DNA from: an uncultured Caulobacterales bacterium
GTDB lineage: Bacteria; Pseudomonadota; Alphaproteobacteria; Caulobacterales; Maricaulaceae
Assembly: GCA_937929915.1 (NCBI GenBank)
Contig: CALFUN010000017.1
Span: 1-64,000 of the forward strand
Length of the DNA: 64,000 bases
Reading direction: 5' to 3'
Shown here: positions 36,314 to 46,478 of the stretch, piece after piece
How the letters are laid out: each line of letters begins with the position of its first letter
Numbering within the stretch: position 1 is the stretch's first letter
The notes under the pieces: generated by a model
Database searches by the model: none
What the model was told of the DNA's origin: nothing
The model's input: the letters and a program-made list of their open reading frames with translations, nothing else
Translations under genes and position numbers: made by a program

Positions 36314-37345
36314 CTAATCAATCACCAATGAGCGCTGTGTATCTATACCCATTGAAAGCATATAAGGGGCCTGCGACTGCTGCGCGGTAAAATCTGCCTT
36401 TATAGTCTGCCCTAACCACTGAATAGCCAGCATAGATTGGGCCGTTGCTCCGCCAAGGGTGGTGCCAGGGCCAAGAACGATGATTATATCCGGCGCAAAT
36501 TCTTTTAAACCCGTTTGCACAGCACGGGTAAAATCATATGTCTGCGTCACTTGATGACCAAATGTATAATCCCATAAAGCCTCTATATTGGCGGCATTCG
36601 GCATCCAAACATGACCGCGCCCGTCAATCATGGGGATAGAGGGCTGTGTGAATAAATCTTTCCCAAGAGCCGATTTACCACGTTCTGAATTGCTTTGCAT
36701 AAGCTTCGTATGAAAAGCAGCGTGATTACCAAGGCGCATTGGGAAACGCTCTTGTCGGGGTTCAAGTTCCGCTTCGGCGCGTTTTAAGGCATCATCCGTA
36801 CCTGCCAAAACCATCAAACCGCCAAGCCAGATAGATAGATATAATCCATCAATACGCTCTATCATGGCGAGGACTTCATCTTTTGCACCCGCAATCTCTT
36901 GCCACGTCTCGTCGACGATAGGGTAGATTAACTGACCGCCAATCAGATGCTCTTGCATGATTGTGCCCATTCTATTGACAACCTCAAAGCCCGCTTGGCC
37001 TGTCAAAGCCCCGCCGCAAGCCAGCGCACTATACCAGCCCATAGAATTGCCCGTCACAGCGACAATGTCATATTTTGCGCGGTTAATGGCGAGAAAATCA
37101 GCATAAGAACACGCATAAATGAGGCCAGATGCATTATCCCCGCGCGTGAATTTAGACATGGAAAACCGATCCGCCCCGTCAAGATCTGCAATTTTAATCT
37201 GCCCTTGCGCCTCTCTCGTTCTGTCAAAATCGGATAATAAATCAACCTTATCTGCATGATAACGTTTAAAATATCCAAGTTCAGAGGCATTATACACTCC
37301 CCGGCCAGGGCATATGACAAGAGCTGTTTGTTTTTGCACGCTCAT
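36314..37345 (-). CDS. FabD-like acyltransferase (ACP S-malonyltransferase fold)
   Basis: A 343-residue enzyme with the malonyl/acyl-transferase fold: the nucleophile is Ser101 in TGNSMGWYSA (G-x-S-x-G) and the catalytic His is in GNHAAFHTKLM. It opens with VICPGRGVYN, close to the FabD start LxPGQG. No FabD-type Arg in the usual GHSLGE context helps to identify the acyl group, and the divergent surroundings make a housekeeping FabD unlikely. It overlaps the fused E1 gene by ATGA, so the two proteins are made together; transfer of the acyl product of an oxoacid dehydrogenase is a possible role (inference). Confidence 0.78.
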   Translation of the reverse strand: MSVQKQTALVICPGRGVYNASELGYFKRYHADKVDLLSDFDRTREAQGQIKIADLDGADRFSMSKFTRGDNASGLIYACSYADFLAINRAKYDIVAVTGNSMGWYSALACGGALTGQAGFEVVNRMGTIMQEHLIGGQLIYPIVDETWQEIAGAKDEVLAMIERIDGLYLSIWLGGLMVLAGTDDALKRAEAELEPRQERFPMRLGNHAAFHTKLMQSNSERGKSALGKDLFTQPSIPMIDGRGHVWMPNAANIEALWDYTFGHQVTQTYDFTRAVQTGLKEFAPDIIIVLGPGTTLGGATAQSMLAIQWLGQTIKADFTAQQSQAPYMLSMGIDTQRSLVID

Positions 37346-39576
37346 GTCTTCATCTCTGATTGAACGCAGTTAAGCGCCGCTGCGACAATGCTATCTCGGC
37401 TTGGCATGGTTACGCCAAATGACGGCCCTGTCGCAATGAAGCTATCTTCAGCCACAATACGGCAGGCCGTTAAGTCATTTTCTGCAAATAATGCCATTAA
37501 AGCCTCACTGTGAGAGCCTTGCGCTCTGCACTCATCCACGATTAAGATGTTTTTCTTACCTTTCAGTGCTTTAAGTAAAGTTTGTTTAGGTATTGGTGAC
37601 AACCATCTTAAATCAATCACAGTCGATTTCATCTTATGCTTGTCTTGCAAAACTTTCTGCGCTTGCCGCGATAGGTAAGCCCCATTGCCAAATGTCACGA
37701 TGGCGAGGTCATTGCCCTGACCATGCACGCCGATTTGCCCAAATTCTATGGTTTGGGAGCTGCTAGGCGATGGATATTCATAAAGATAGCCATTATCTCC
37801 AGCCTCATGCAAATCGCGCTGCATGTAAAGCGCGATAGGTTCCAAAAACACCACAAGCCGTTGGTCTTCGCGCGCAAGCCTGACACATTCTCGTAGCATC
37901 AACACTGCATCCTGCCCGTTTGAGGGACACGCTAAAATCAATCCTGGAATATCCCGCAGGGCCGCGAGTGAATTTTCATTATGAAAATGCCCACCAAAAC
38001 CGCGTTGATAGCCAAGCCCTGCAATGCGAATAACCATTGGATTGGTATATTGACCTTTGGAAAAAAATGGTAAGGTTGCCGCCTCACCGCGCAACTGATC
38101 TATGGCATTATGTAGATAGGCCAAAAACTGAACTTCAGGCATAGCGATAAAGCCGTTATGCGCCAATCCAATCGATAGACCCAAAATAGATTGCTCATCC
38201 AGTAGGCTATCAATCACACGGTGAGGCCCAAAGCGTGATTGCAGCCGCTGCGTTACTCCGTAAACGCCGCCTTTTTTGCCTATATCCTCACCTGCCATAA
38301 TAATTTCATCATGGGTAAGCATCAAATCCGTCAAAGCAAAATTGATGAGTTTACCCATATGTTGTGCCTGCGTCATGGCCCGCATATCGCTTGCTCCAAA
38401 ACATGTTTTACGAGCGGCTTTACTGGAAGGGGCAACCGCTTTCGTCTCTCGTTTTGGCGGAATAATGCTGTCCATCACAGCTCGCGCGGTTTGAAGACGC
38501 GGGCGTGTTATTGCCTGTTCAGCCACGCGCTCTACACGCCGCGCCGTGCTTTCATACATCTCCAAAACTTCGGCCGAAGATGCAATATTGCGGGCAATTA
38601 TATGCGCGGCCGTCTGCAATAATGGGTCATACGCTTCTGTGTTGGAAATCTCCTCTTTGGATAAATAAGCCGTTTGCACATCTGGCCCTGCATGGCCAAA
38701 AAGCCTAACACATTTCATGTGTAAAATAGCAGGACGGCGATGCGTGCGGATATAATGTGCGGCCTGCTGGGCTGTATAAAACGTGTCGAGAACATCGAGG
38801 CCGTTACAGGAAAAATACTGTATGGCAGGCCGATATTTAACGGATTGCTCAACCCAGCCATTTGGCGTTTTAGTTGAAATTCCGATGCCATTATCTTCGC
38901 AGATAAACAATAGCGGTAAAGGCGAGCCTTGAAAGGCCGCCCAGCTTGCTGTGTTGAGCGCACCTTGCGTTGTTGAGTGGTTGAGCGAAGCATCCCCAAA
39001 GCTACAGGCGATAATGGCGCCATTTGGCAGGGTTTGATGTTCAGGCTTAACGCGTTTGGCCACAGCGATGCTAAAGGCGGTGCCCACAGCTTTTGGTAGG
39101 TGCGAAGCAATCGTAGATGTTTGCGGGGGTATAAATAGCGATTTTGACCCTAGAACCTTATGCCGTCCGCCTGAAATCGGGTCTTCGGAGGATGTTGAAA
39201 AACTCAGCAACATATCCCAAAGCGGCGTTTGCTGACCCATAGCTTGCGAGACTTGACGCGCACGGCCTAGCTGAAAGGCGGCATCGCGATAATGCAGAAA
39301 TGCCATATCCGTTGGCCGCAACGCCCAAGCTATTGCGGCATTATTCTCATGGCCAGATGAGCCTATCGTATAAAACCCCTCACCGCGTTTTTGCAAAGCT
39401 CGCGCCGTGCGGTCAAGATGACGCGTCAAAAGCTGCACGCCAAACACATCTATAAGCTCATGAGCAGCCAGTCCGGCATCTTCAAGCGTTAAGGCCGTTG
39501 CGGCTTTAGGCAGTTGCCCATTTTTGACACGCCTTAAAAAACTCTCATGAACGGCTTGCACCCTATCATTTTGCAT
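37342..39576 (-). CDS. Fused E1 alpha-beta subunit of a 2-oxoacid dehydrogenase
   Basis: A 744-residue thiamine-diphosphate enzyme in which alpha and beta chains are joined. The alpha half (to about residue 360) has GSSGHENNAAI, HYRDAAFQLGR and the TPP motif GDASLNHSTTQGAL with the closing EDNGIG. The beta half (from about 400) has GEDIGKKGGVYGVTQRL, DSLLDEQSILGLSIGLA, GGHFHNENSLAALRDIPGL and LRWLSPIPKQTLLKAL. This layout matches branched-chain 2-oxoacid (2-oxoisovalerate) or related E1 proteins; the acyl substrate is unknown and no E2 or E3 is nearby. ATG 39576 is used; a TTG at 39582 has AGG closer and is the alternative. It lies 17 bases after the glutaryl-CoA dehydrogenase stop. Confidence 0.87.
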   Translation of the reverse strand: MQNDRVQAVHESFLRRVKNGQLPKAATALTLEDAGLAAHELIDVFGVQLLTRHLDRTARALQKRGEGFYTIGSSGHENNAAIAWALRPTDMAFLHYRDAAFQLGRARQVSQAMGQQTPLWDMLLSFSTSSEDPISGGRHKVLGSKSLFIPPQTSTIASHLPKAVGTAFSIAVAKRVKPEHQTLPNGAIIACSFGDASLNHSTTQGALNTASWAAFQGSPLPLLFICEDNGIGISTKTPNGWVEQSVKYRPAIQYFSCNGLDVLDTFYTAQQAAHYIRTHRRPAILHMKCVRLFGHAGPDVQTAYLSKEEISNTEAYDPLLQTAAHIIARNIASSAEVLEMYESTARRVERVAEQAITRPRLQTARAVMDSIIPPKRETKAVAPSSKAARKTCFGASDMRAMTQAQHMGKLINFALTDLMLTHDEIIMAGEDIGKKGGVYGVTQRLQSRFGPHRVIDSLLDEQSILGLSIGLAHNGFIAMPEVQFLAYLHNAIDQLRGEAATLPFFSKGQYTNPMVIRIAGLGYQRGFGGHFHNENSLAALRDIPGLILACPSNGQDAVLMLRECVRLAREDQRLVVFLEPIALYMQRDLHEAGDNGYLYEYPSPSSSQTIEFGQIGVHGQGNDLAIVTFGNGAYLSRQAQKVLQDKHKMKSTVIDLRWLSPIPKQTLLKALKGKKNILIVDECRAQGSHSEALMALFAENDLTACRIVAEDSFIATGPSFGVTMPSRDSIVAAALNCVQSEMKT

Positions 39577-39593
39577 TGTCAAATAGCCTGCAT

Positions 39594-40826
39594 TTAAAAG
39601 AACGCCTGCAGGCCCGTTTGCGCGCGCCCTAAGATTAAAGCATGAACATCATGGGTGCCTTCATACGTATTGACCGTTTCAAGGTTCATCATATGACGAA
39701 TAACTTGGTAGTCTTCTGATATACCATTACCGCCGTGCATGTCCCGCGCTTGCCGCGCTATATCAAGAGCTTTGCCGCAATTATTACGCTTTATCATAGA
39801 GATCATCTCTGGCGCAGCTTTCGCTTCATCCATAAGACGTCCGACCCGCAATGCGCCTTGCAAGCCAAAAGCAATATCACTTTGCATATCTGCAAGTTTC
39901 TTTTGAAAGAGTTGTGTTTGCGCCAAAGGTCGACCAAATTGATGACGATCTAGGCCATATTGACGGGCCGCGTGCCAGCAAAACTCTGCCGCTCCCATAG
40001 AGCCCCAACCAATGCCGTAACGCGCACGGTTCAGACATCCAAATGGCCCCTTAAGCCCTTGTACATTGGGAAGAAGCGCATCTTCACTCACCTCGACACC
40101 ATCCATGACGATCTCGCCTGTCACTGACGCGCGTAAACTAAATTTCCCGCCGATTTTCGGCGCGGAAAGACCTGCCATGTCTTTATCCAAGATGAAGCCG
40201 CGAATTTTTCCGTCATGGGCGTCTGACTTAGCCCAAACAACGAAGACATCCGCTATAGGCGCATTTGAAATCCACATCTTAGATCCTGTCAACCTATAGC
40301 CCGTCTCTGTTTTAACGGCGCGAGTTTTCATACCCGCAGGATCAGAGCCTGCATCAGGTTCCGTTAAGCCAAAACACCCGATCAAATCGCCCGAGGATAA
40401 ACCAGGCAGGTATTTTTGGCGCTGCTGCTCGGAGCCATAAGCATAGATCGGATACATCACCAATGAAGACTGCACAGACATCATAGACCGATAGCCTGAA
40501 TCAATGCGCTCTATTTCGCGCGCCACAAGACCATAAGCCACATAGCCCGCGCCTGTCCCGCCATAAGTTTCAGGGGTTGTGACACCGAGCAAACCATAAT
40601 CACCCATTTTCTTAAAAATAGACGCATCTACAACCTCATCCGCAAAAGCTTTGATAATGTTCGGCGCAAGATGCTCATTAGCAAAAGCGCGCGCGCTCTC
40701 TTTGATAAGCCGCTCATCTTCGGTCAGTTGTTCATTGAGGAAAAACGGGTCATCCCATTGAAAACGACTCAGTTCGGGCCTGTCTTTTTCAGCCAGTTTG
40801 GGCGCTTGAGAGGGATTTTCTGACAT
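39594..40826 (-). CDS. gcdH: Acyl-CoA dehydrogenase, glutaryl-CoA dehydrogenase type
   Basis: A 410-residue FAD enzyme that oxidises and decarboxylates glutaryl-CoA to crotonyl-CoA in lysine and tryptophan breakdown. Features are the long N-terminus [31 protein letters not shown] (flavin binding), [43 protein letters not shown], and the catalytic Glu in [10 protein letters not shown]. These segments, including the C-terminal [11 protein letters not shown], are characteristic of GcdH against other acyl-CoA dehydrogenases. It is the first gene of a minus-strand unit followed by the fused E1 and the acyltransferase. Confidence 0.9.
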   Translation of the reverse strand: MSENPSQAPKLAEKDRPELSRFQWDDPFFLNEQLTEDERLIKESARAFANEHLAPNIIKAFADEVVDASIFKKMGDYGLLGVTTPETYGGTGAGYVAYGLVAREIERIDSGYRSMMSVQSSLVMYPIYAYGSEQQRQKYLPGLSSGDLIGCFGLTEPDAGSDPAGMKTRAVKTETGYRLTGSKMWISNAPIADVFVVWAKSDAHDGKIRGFILDKDMAGLSAPKIGGKFSLRASVTGEIVMDGVEVSEDALLPNVQGLKGPFGCLNRARYGIGWGSMGAAEFCWHAARQYGLDRHQFGRPLAQTQLFQKKLADMQSDIAFGLQGALRVGRLMDEAKAAPEMISMIKRNNCGKALDIARQARDMHGGNGISEDYQVIRHMMNLETVNTYEGTHDVHALILGRAQTGLQAFF

Positions 40827-40885
40827 AGGGTAAGTACCTTATAATTTTCTGAAATTTAAATGATCTATACAAATTTGAAATTGGT

Positions 40886-42268
40886 TTATTCTTGCGTTCG
40901 AACGGCAATTTCACGCAGTTTTTGGTCGATTTCACCTTTCGAAATCCATTGTCCGCGCACCATAACGCCCGCAGGCGATTTTAACGCATCCAGATTTTCC
41001 AATGGATTTTCATTGAGTAAAATCAAATCTGCCCGGCCATTGGGGCTGACTGTCCCAAAAGCATCAAAAGTCTCAAAATATGCTCCAACCGCAGACGTGC
41101 CGCTCACTAAGATTTGCTCAGGCGTAAGACCTGCCGCCTGCATAGCCTCAATTTCGTGATGAATAGAAAAACCTGGAACACTCCAAAGCTGCGGAGCATC
41201 GGTTCCAAATAGAATTTCGACGCCTTCTTCAGCTAAAATTGTCAAAAGCCGTTGGCGGTTCGATTCGTGAATCTCGGGGTTACCTTGCTTTAAGAAACCA
41301 ATACGGCTTTGCCAGTTTTCAACAGTACGTTTGGGCATATATTTAAGCTCATCAAAGCTGTTAAGCTGGTTAATATCTGCTGCGCCTATTAGGGTTTTCC
41401 ACAGCGCAGATGTTGGCACAACGCCAACCCCTGCTGCTTTGGTTTTGCGCGCTATATCGCGCATATCTGCATCAGGAATGACTTTATCAAACCCTCCTAA
41501 GTAACTGATATATCCGTCAAGATGGTCAAGTGTACGTTGACCCGAATCCAAGGCCGTTATCAACCCAACCTCTTCAGGCACATGACCACCAAATGTGATA
41601 CCCAGCACATAAGCACGGCTCGCCATAGCCTCATATTCTGGCCCTGTTAGCCCGGGGTGAACTTTCAGCAAATCCCAACCTTCTTTGACTTGTGAATTGA
41701 CAAGCTCTGTGGCTTGCTGCGGTGAGGATACGCTATTGCCGTTAAAACTTGGTCCTGCCAGATAAAGATTTGGCGAGAGACGCACGCCAGATTTCGCCTC
41801 TTCGCGAAGCTGTAACTGCCCGGGTGTCCCAAGCATACCGCGCACGGTTGTTACGCCATTCGACAAATATAAAAACAATGTATCATTAACGGCTTGATCG
41901 CCTTGGGAGAGCGGCGGGATATGGCCATGCATTTCGCCAAACCCTGGCATAAGGTACTTGCCCTGCCCTTCAATGATTTCGGCACCCTCAGGCAGATTTG
42001 TTTTTTCTGCCGAAGCGATAGATATAATTCTATCGCCTGATACCGTGACGGTTTGATCGCTTAACAGGCCTTGTTCATTCATGGTCAAAACATCAACATT
42101 TATGAAAGCTGTAACGCTCGATATATTAGACGGTGCAGGAGCCTTGCTCACGGTTTTTTCAGCTTGCGAGGTGCTAACGTCTTGGCAGCTTGCAAGTAAA
42201 ACCCCCAAAAGGGTGCAAGTCGATGCCCAAATAGCTGATTTTATCGACATAATATGCTTTCGAAACAT
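40886..42268 (-). CDS. Amidohydrolase-family lipoprotein
   Basis: A 460-residue exported protein with a lipoprotein signal (core WASTCTLLGVLLASC, lipobox Cys28). The amidohydrolase metal site is intact: H114 and H116 in GEMHGHIP, a Lys in LLKVHPG, His in FGGHVPEE and TLDHLDGY, and Asp in LFGTDAPQL. The end GRADLILLNENPLENL is typical. Likely a periplasmic hydrolase of cyclic amides or peptide-like compounds. The alternative ATG at 42250 gives a shorter n-region and may be the true start. It is divergent from the hopanoid operon (hpnC), with 146 bases between, so that gap likely holds both promoters. Confidence 0.85.
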   Translation of the reverse strand: MFRKHIMSIKSAIWASTCTLLGVLLASCQDVSTSQAEKTVSKAPAPSNISSVTAFINVDVLTMNEQGLLSDQTVTVSGDRIISIASAEKTNLPEGAEIIEGQGKYLMPGFGEMHGHIPPLSQGDQAVNDTLFLYLSNGVTTVRGMLGTPGQLQLREEAKSGVRLSPNLYLAGPSFNGNSVSSPQQATELVNSQVKEGWDLLKVHPGLTGPEYEAMASRAYVLGITFGGHVPEEVGLITALDSGQRTLDHLDGYISYLGGFDKVIPDADMRDIARKTKAAGVGVVPTSALWKTLIGAADINQLNSFDELKYMPKRTVENWQSRIGFLKQGNPEIHESNRQRLLTILAEEGVEILFGTDAPQLWSVPGFSIHHEIEAMQAAGLTPEQILVSGTSAVGAYFETFDAFGTVSPNGRADLILLNENPLENLDALKSPAGVMVRGQWISKGEIDQKLREIAVRTQE

Positions 42269-42414
42269 TGTGATTATCGGCTCTTAACATTTTGCTATAG
42301 GGCTTCACAAGCCTATCTGCTTCAATATACATAGCTTATGATAGAGATTGACGAAGTCAGCGCCGTTTTTTAGGGCCACTGCAATATGCGTAGTTTCACA
42401 GGAAAGACATAAAC

Positions 42415-43236
42415 ATGGTCGAAACGCCATCTGGCAAACATGCAGGCACAGAGAACTTTCCTGTTGGATCATTTCTATTGCCTAAGGCCCTTCGTCCGCA
42501 TGTTATGCGATTTTATAACTTTGCCCGCGCGATTGACGATATTGCTGATAATCCAGAATTGCCATCTAGTGTTAAGATTACGCGCTTAGAGGCCTGCGGA
42601 CAGGCTGTAACCTATGGCAGTGATGATCCTGACTTGGCGACGGCTGATCTGCTACATAGCTCTCTGCAAGACACAAATGTTACCCCGCAACACTGCCTAG
42701 ATTTGATCTCAGCATTTCAGCAAGACGCCGTGCAATCGCGTTATAAAACATGGGATGATCTGATAGATTATTGTCAACGCTCTGCCGCGCCTGTCGGGCG
42801 TTATTTACTAGATTTACACGGCGAGGACAAAGCACTGTACCCTGCTTCTGATGCCTTATGTCATGCCCTGCAAGTCATAAATCACCTGCAAGACGTTGCC
42901 GATGATTATCACGAAATGGACCGCGTCTATGTACCAACAGACTGGTTATCAGACGCCAATATAGATGTAAGCGCGATTGATGCGGCCTCAACACAGCCAG
43001 CTTTGCGGAGTGTTTTTAATAAAATGCTAGGCGGTACAGATGAATTGCTTGCGCTTTCAAAAACTCTGGCCCCTGCCATGAAAAGCCGTCATTTGGCGGC
43101 TGAAACGCGCATTATCCAAAAAATAGCTGAAACGCTCACACAACGCCTTTATCAACAAGACCCTATCGCAAAGCGTGTCAAACTTTCCAAACCTGCTATG
43201 GCTATAACAGCTTTGAAAGGATTTTTGCATTTATGA
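42415..43236 (+). CDS. hpnC: Hydroxysqualene synthase HpnC
   Basis: A 273-residue squalene/phytoene-synthase-fold enzyme. It starts SGKHAGTENFPVGSFLLP, the HpnC signature, and has the first Asp-rich motif DDIAD (41-45) and the second in DVADDYHEMDRVYVP. In the HpnCDE route HpnD makes presqualene diphosphate, HpnC converts it to hydroxysqualene, and HpnE reduces that to squalene. GGAAAG lies upstream of the ATG. It opens the hopanoid operon, and its stop overlaps the hpnB start (ATGA). Confidence 0.94.
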   Translation: MVETPSGKHAGTENFPVGSFLLPKALRPHVMRFYNFARAIDDIADNPELPSSVKITRLEACGQAVTYGSDDPDLATADLLHSSLQDTNVTPQHCLDLISAFQQDAVQSRYKTWDDLIDYCQRSAAPVGRYLLDLHGEDKALYPASDALCHALQVINHLQDVADDYHEMDRVYVPTDWLSDANIDVSAIDAASTQPALRSVFNKMLGGTDELLALSKTLAPAMKSRHLAAETRIIQKIAETLTQRLYQQDPIAKRVKLSKPAMAITALKGFLHL

Positions 43237-44423
43237 GCGGGATAAATCCAATGTTAGGGTTTGCTGGGTTGAGTTTACTCATATGGCTTTACCTGACCTT
43301 GTTTCATCATGGTTTCTGGCGCCGCAGAGAGTTTTTACCGCAAAAAGCCAATCAACTAGATTGGCCAAGCATTATATCCATCACCCCTGCCCGTAATGAG
43401 CAATCCGTTATAAAGCGCTCAATCTCATCACTTTTATCGCAAGATTACGCAGGTCAATACCAAATAATCCTCGTCAATGATAATAGCGAAGATGACACAT
43501 TAAAGCACGCTCAAAGCGTTATAAACGCAGCTCGTAATTCTCATCGAGTAAAAATCTTGCAAGCCCCGCCATTAGAACCGGGGTGGAGTGGTAAATTATG
43601 GGCTTTGCATAATGGATTTAAATCTATCCCCGAATCAAAGCGCCCTGATTACTATTGGCTGTCTGACGCGGACATTATCCACGCACCTGATACATTGGCA
43701 CGTTTGGTCACATTAGCTCGGCAAAACGACCTCGCTATGACCTCACTTATGGTTACATTAAATTGCAAAACATTTTGGGAAGGCCTGATTATCCCAGCTT
43801 TTATCTATTACTTTCAAATGCTGTATCCTTTTGCTGCAACAGCAAATCCCAAGAGCCATTTTGCTGGCGGCGCGGGAGGTTGCATCTTAATCCGCCGCGA
43901 TGCGCTTGAGGCGATTGGAGGTATATCTGCCATTAAAGAGACATTGATTGATGATTGTGCATTAGCCGCCGCAATTAAACAAAGGGGCTATAATATATGG
44001 CTGGGTCACGGCACAGACAGCCACTCCATTCGAGAATCTGCTAAATTAGTAGATTTATGGAAAATGGTCACGCGCACAGCTTTTACACAGTTAAACTTCT
44101 CTTATTTAAGGCTATTCGGCGCTATTTTCGGTATGGTTATCATGTATGCAGGGCCAGTCTTGGCTGTTTTCAGCGGGCTCGCGTCAGGATATTGGCCGCT
44201 GAGTGTGATTGGCGCTGTAACATGGAGTCTTATGGCCGTGACTTATGCGCCAACAATTCGAGCTTATGGCCGTAGCCCGCTCGCAAGCTTACTGATGCCT
44301 TTGACCGCACATTTATTCATGGCTATGACCCTGCATTCCGCTTGGCTGCACCTAAAAGGCTCACATTCAGGCTGGCGGGGCCGTATTTATAGCCATCAAA
44401 ACTCACAAAATACAAAAAAATAG
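43233..44423 (+). CDS. hpnB: Hopanoid-associated family 2 glycosyltransferase HpnB
   Basis: A 396-residue membrane glycosyltransferase. An N-terminal membrane segment (FAGLSLLIWLYLTLFHHGF) precedes the GT-A domain, with SITPARNEQSVIKRSISSLLSQDY, the nucleotide-sugar site LVNDNSEDDT, the metal motif LSDADI, and the acceptor-side GGAGGCILIRRDAL followed by DDCALAAAIKQRG. Two or three membrane segments close the protein. HpnB is a constant companion of hopanoid genes, but its sugar donor and product have not, to my knowledge, been settled. Overlaps hpnC; 107 bases separate it from dxs. Confidence 0.92.
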   Translation: MSGINPMLGFAGLSLLIWLYLTLFHHGFWRRREFLPQKANQLDWPSIISITPARNEQSVIKRSISSLLSQDYAGQYQIILVNDNSEDDTLKHAQSVINAARNSHRVKILQAPPLEPGWSGKLWALHNGFKSIPESKRPDYYWLSDADIIHAPDTLARLVTLARQNDLAMTSLMVTLNCKTFWEGLIIPAFIYYFQMLYPFAATANPKSHFAGGAGGCILIRRDALEAIGGISAIKETLIDDCALAAAIKQRGYNIWLGHGTDSHSIRESAKLVDLWKMVTRTAFTQLNFSYLRLFGAIFGMVIMYAGPVLAVFSGLASGYWPLSVIGAVTWSLMAVTYAPTIRAYGRSPLASLLMPLTAHLFMAMTLHSAWLHLKGSHSGWRGRIYSHQNSQNTKK

Positions 44424-44530
44424 CTCATCAACTTATCGACAGGCGGGAAAGTTTAAGTTGCTGTAGCTGTAGAAAATCATTAACTTGCAACAAAATTTTA
44501 CAGTGAAATATAACGAAGATATTATAAAAT

Positions 44531-46426
44531 ATGACTTTGAAAACACCTTTACTTGATAGTGTTAACACACCGCAAGATTTGAAGAAAATCTCAAAAGTCG
44601 ACCTGCCTGCTTTGGCAGATGAACTTCGTGCCGAGATGATACATGCTGTGTCTGGTATTGGCGGGCATTTTGGCGCAGGTTTGGGTGTCATCGAATTAAC
44701 CACAGCCCTTCATTATGTTTTCAACACGCCCGATGATAAAATCATTTGGGATGTAAGTCATCAAACCTATCCGCATAAAATACTCACAGGCCGCCGTAAC
44801 CGTATCCGCTCTATTCGCCAGAAAGGCGGTTTATATGGATTCACGAAACGCAGCGAATCTGACTATGATCCCTTTGGCGCAGCCCATAGCTCTACCTCTG
44901 TTTCAGCTGGTTTTGGCATGGCCATAGCGCGTGATTTTAACGGTGATACGAATAAAATTATCAGTGTTGTGGGTGACGGGGCCGCAACAGGCGGAATGAT
45001 CTATGAAGCGCTACTCAATGCGGGCGCATCAGATAGTCAGCTTTTAGTCATCTTAAACGATAATGGCATGTCGATTGCCCCAGCACAGGGCGCTTTAACG
45101 AACTATCTTTCATCGATTGTCAAATGCCGCGGGATTATGACGGATGCGCAAATTGCGCAGCATATCGAAAACATCATTGAAACAAACGGCACAAGTCATG
45201 ACGAGCTTGCAGCCTGCCAAACCTTCTTCGCCCAGCTTGGGTTTAACTATATCGGCCCTGTTGACGGTCATAATCTTGAGCACCTTGTCCCAATTTTAGA
45301 AACAATCCGCGATACGACAAGCGGGCCAGTTTTTCTGCATGTGATTACCGAAAAGGGCAAAGGCCACCCATTTGAAGCATCGCATAAAGAAAACTACCAT
45401 GCGGTTGGAAAATTCTGCCCTGATACAGGCACCATGGCGCCAAAATCGGCAGGCGGTGCGCCAAGTTACACCAAGGTCTATGCACAAAGCCTTATTCAAG
45501 AAGCCAAAGCAGATGATAAAATCATTGCCATCACAGCCGCCATGCCATCAGGCACAGGTCTTGATATTTTCGGCGCAGCGTTCCCTGAACGCACATTCGA
45601 CGTAGGCATTGCCGAACAGCATGCCGTGACATTTGCGGCAGGTCTGGCTGCAGAAGGCATGAAGCCATTTTGCACGATTTACTCAACATTTTTACAGCGA
45701 GGTTATGACCAAATTGTGCATGATGTTGCTTTGCAGAACTTACCTGTCCGTTTTGCTATGGACCGCGCAGGACTTGTTGGAAATGACGGAGCAACCCATG
45801 CAGGCAGCTTTGATCTTGCTTATTTAACCTGCTTGCCCAATATGGTGATTATGGCCGCAGGCGATGAGGCTGAACTTGTGCATATGGTCGCAACTGCCGC
45901 CGCCTATGATGACGGCCCTATTGCTCTACGTTATCCGCGCGGCGCTGGTTTTGGCGTAGATATGCCCGAAACTGGTCAAGTCCTTGAAATTGGTAAGGGC
46001 CGCATCATGCGCGAAGGCTCTAACATTGCCATCTTATCTTTGGGCGGCAGATTATATGAAGCCCTAGAGGCCGCGGACATCTTGGCTACGCGCGGATTAT
46101 CCGCAACTGTCGCTGATGCGCGGTTTGCCAAGCCGCTTGATATTCATCTTATCGAACAACTCGCAAATGAGCATGATGTTCTTATTACCATCGAAGAAGG
46201 TGCCTCTGGCGGTTTTGGTGCGCATGTCTTGACTCATCTGGCCCGCAACGGGCAGCTGGATAAAGGCCTAAAATTACGCCCTATGACGATTCCTGATACA
46301 TTTATCTCGCACGGCTCGCCTACGGATCAATATGTCGAAGCGGGATTAATGGCCCGCGATATTGTCAACACAGCTTTGGATGCCCTCGGGCAATCTGATT
46401 CTGGTGCCAAATATGCCGCGCAATAA
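44531..46426 (+). CDS. dxs: 1-deoxy-D-xylulose-5-phosphate synthase
   Basis: A 631-residue thiamine-diphosphate enzyme joining pyruvate and glyceraldehyde 3-phosphate, the first and flux-setting step of the MEP isoprenoid pathway. Landmarks are the His in [36 protein letters not shown] motif [18 protein letters not shown] with [19 protein letters not shown], and [18 protein letters not shown]. It lies inside the hpn operon, so precursor supply is tied to hopanoid output. Another dxs copy elsewhere in the genome cannot be excluded from this window. Confidence 0.96.
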   Translation: MTLKTPLLDSVNTPQDLKKISKVDLPALADELRAEMIHAVSGIGGHFGAGLGVIELTTALHYVFNTPDDKIIWDVSHQTYPHKILTGRRNRIRSIRQKGGLYGFTKRSESDYDPFGAAHSSTSVSAGFGMAIARDFNGDTNKIISVVGDGAATGGMIYEALLNAGASDSQLLVILNDNGMSIAPAQGALTNYLSSIVKCRGIMTDAQIAQHIENIIETNGTSHDELAACQTFFAQLGFNYIGPVDGHNLEHLVPILETIRDTTSGPVFLHVITEKGKGHPFEASHKENYHAVGKFCPDTGTMAPKSAGGAPSYTKVYAQSLIQEAKADDKIIAITAAMPSGTGLDIFGAAFPERTFDVGIAEQHAVTFAAGLAAEGMKPFCTIYSTFLQRGYDQIVHDVALQNLPVRFAMDRAGLVGNDGATHAGSFDLAYLTCLPNMVIMAAGDEAELVHMVATAAAYDDGPIALRYPRGAGFGVDMPETGQVLEIGKGRIMREGSNIAILSLGGRLYEALEAADILATRGLSATVADARFAKPLDIHLIEQLANEHDVLITIEEGASGGFGAHVLTHLARNGQLDKGLKLRPMTIPDTFISHGSPTDQYVEAGLMARDIVNTALDALGQSDSGAKYAAQ

Positions 46427-46478
46427 ATTTTCATATATGCTGCGTAAATTTAAAGACACCAACATATAAGGTTCAGAT

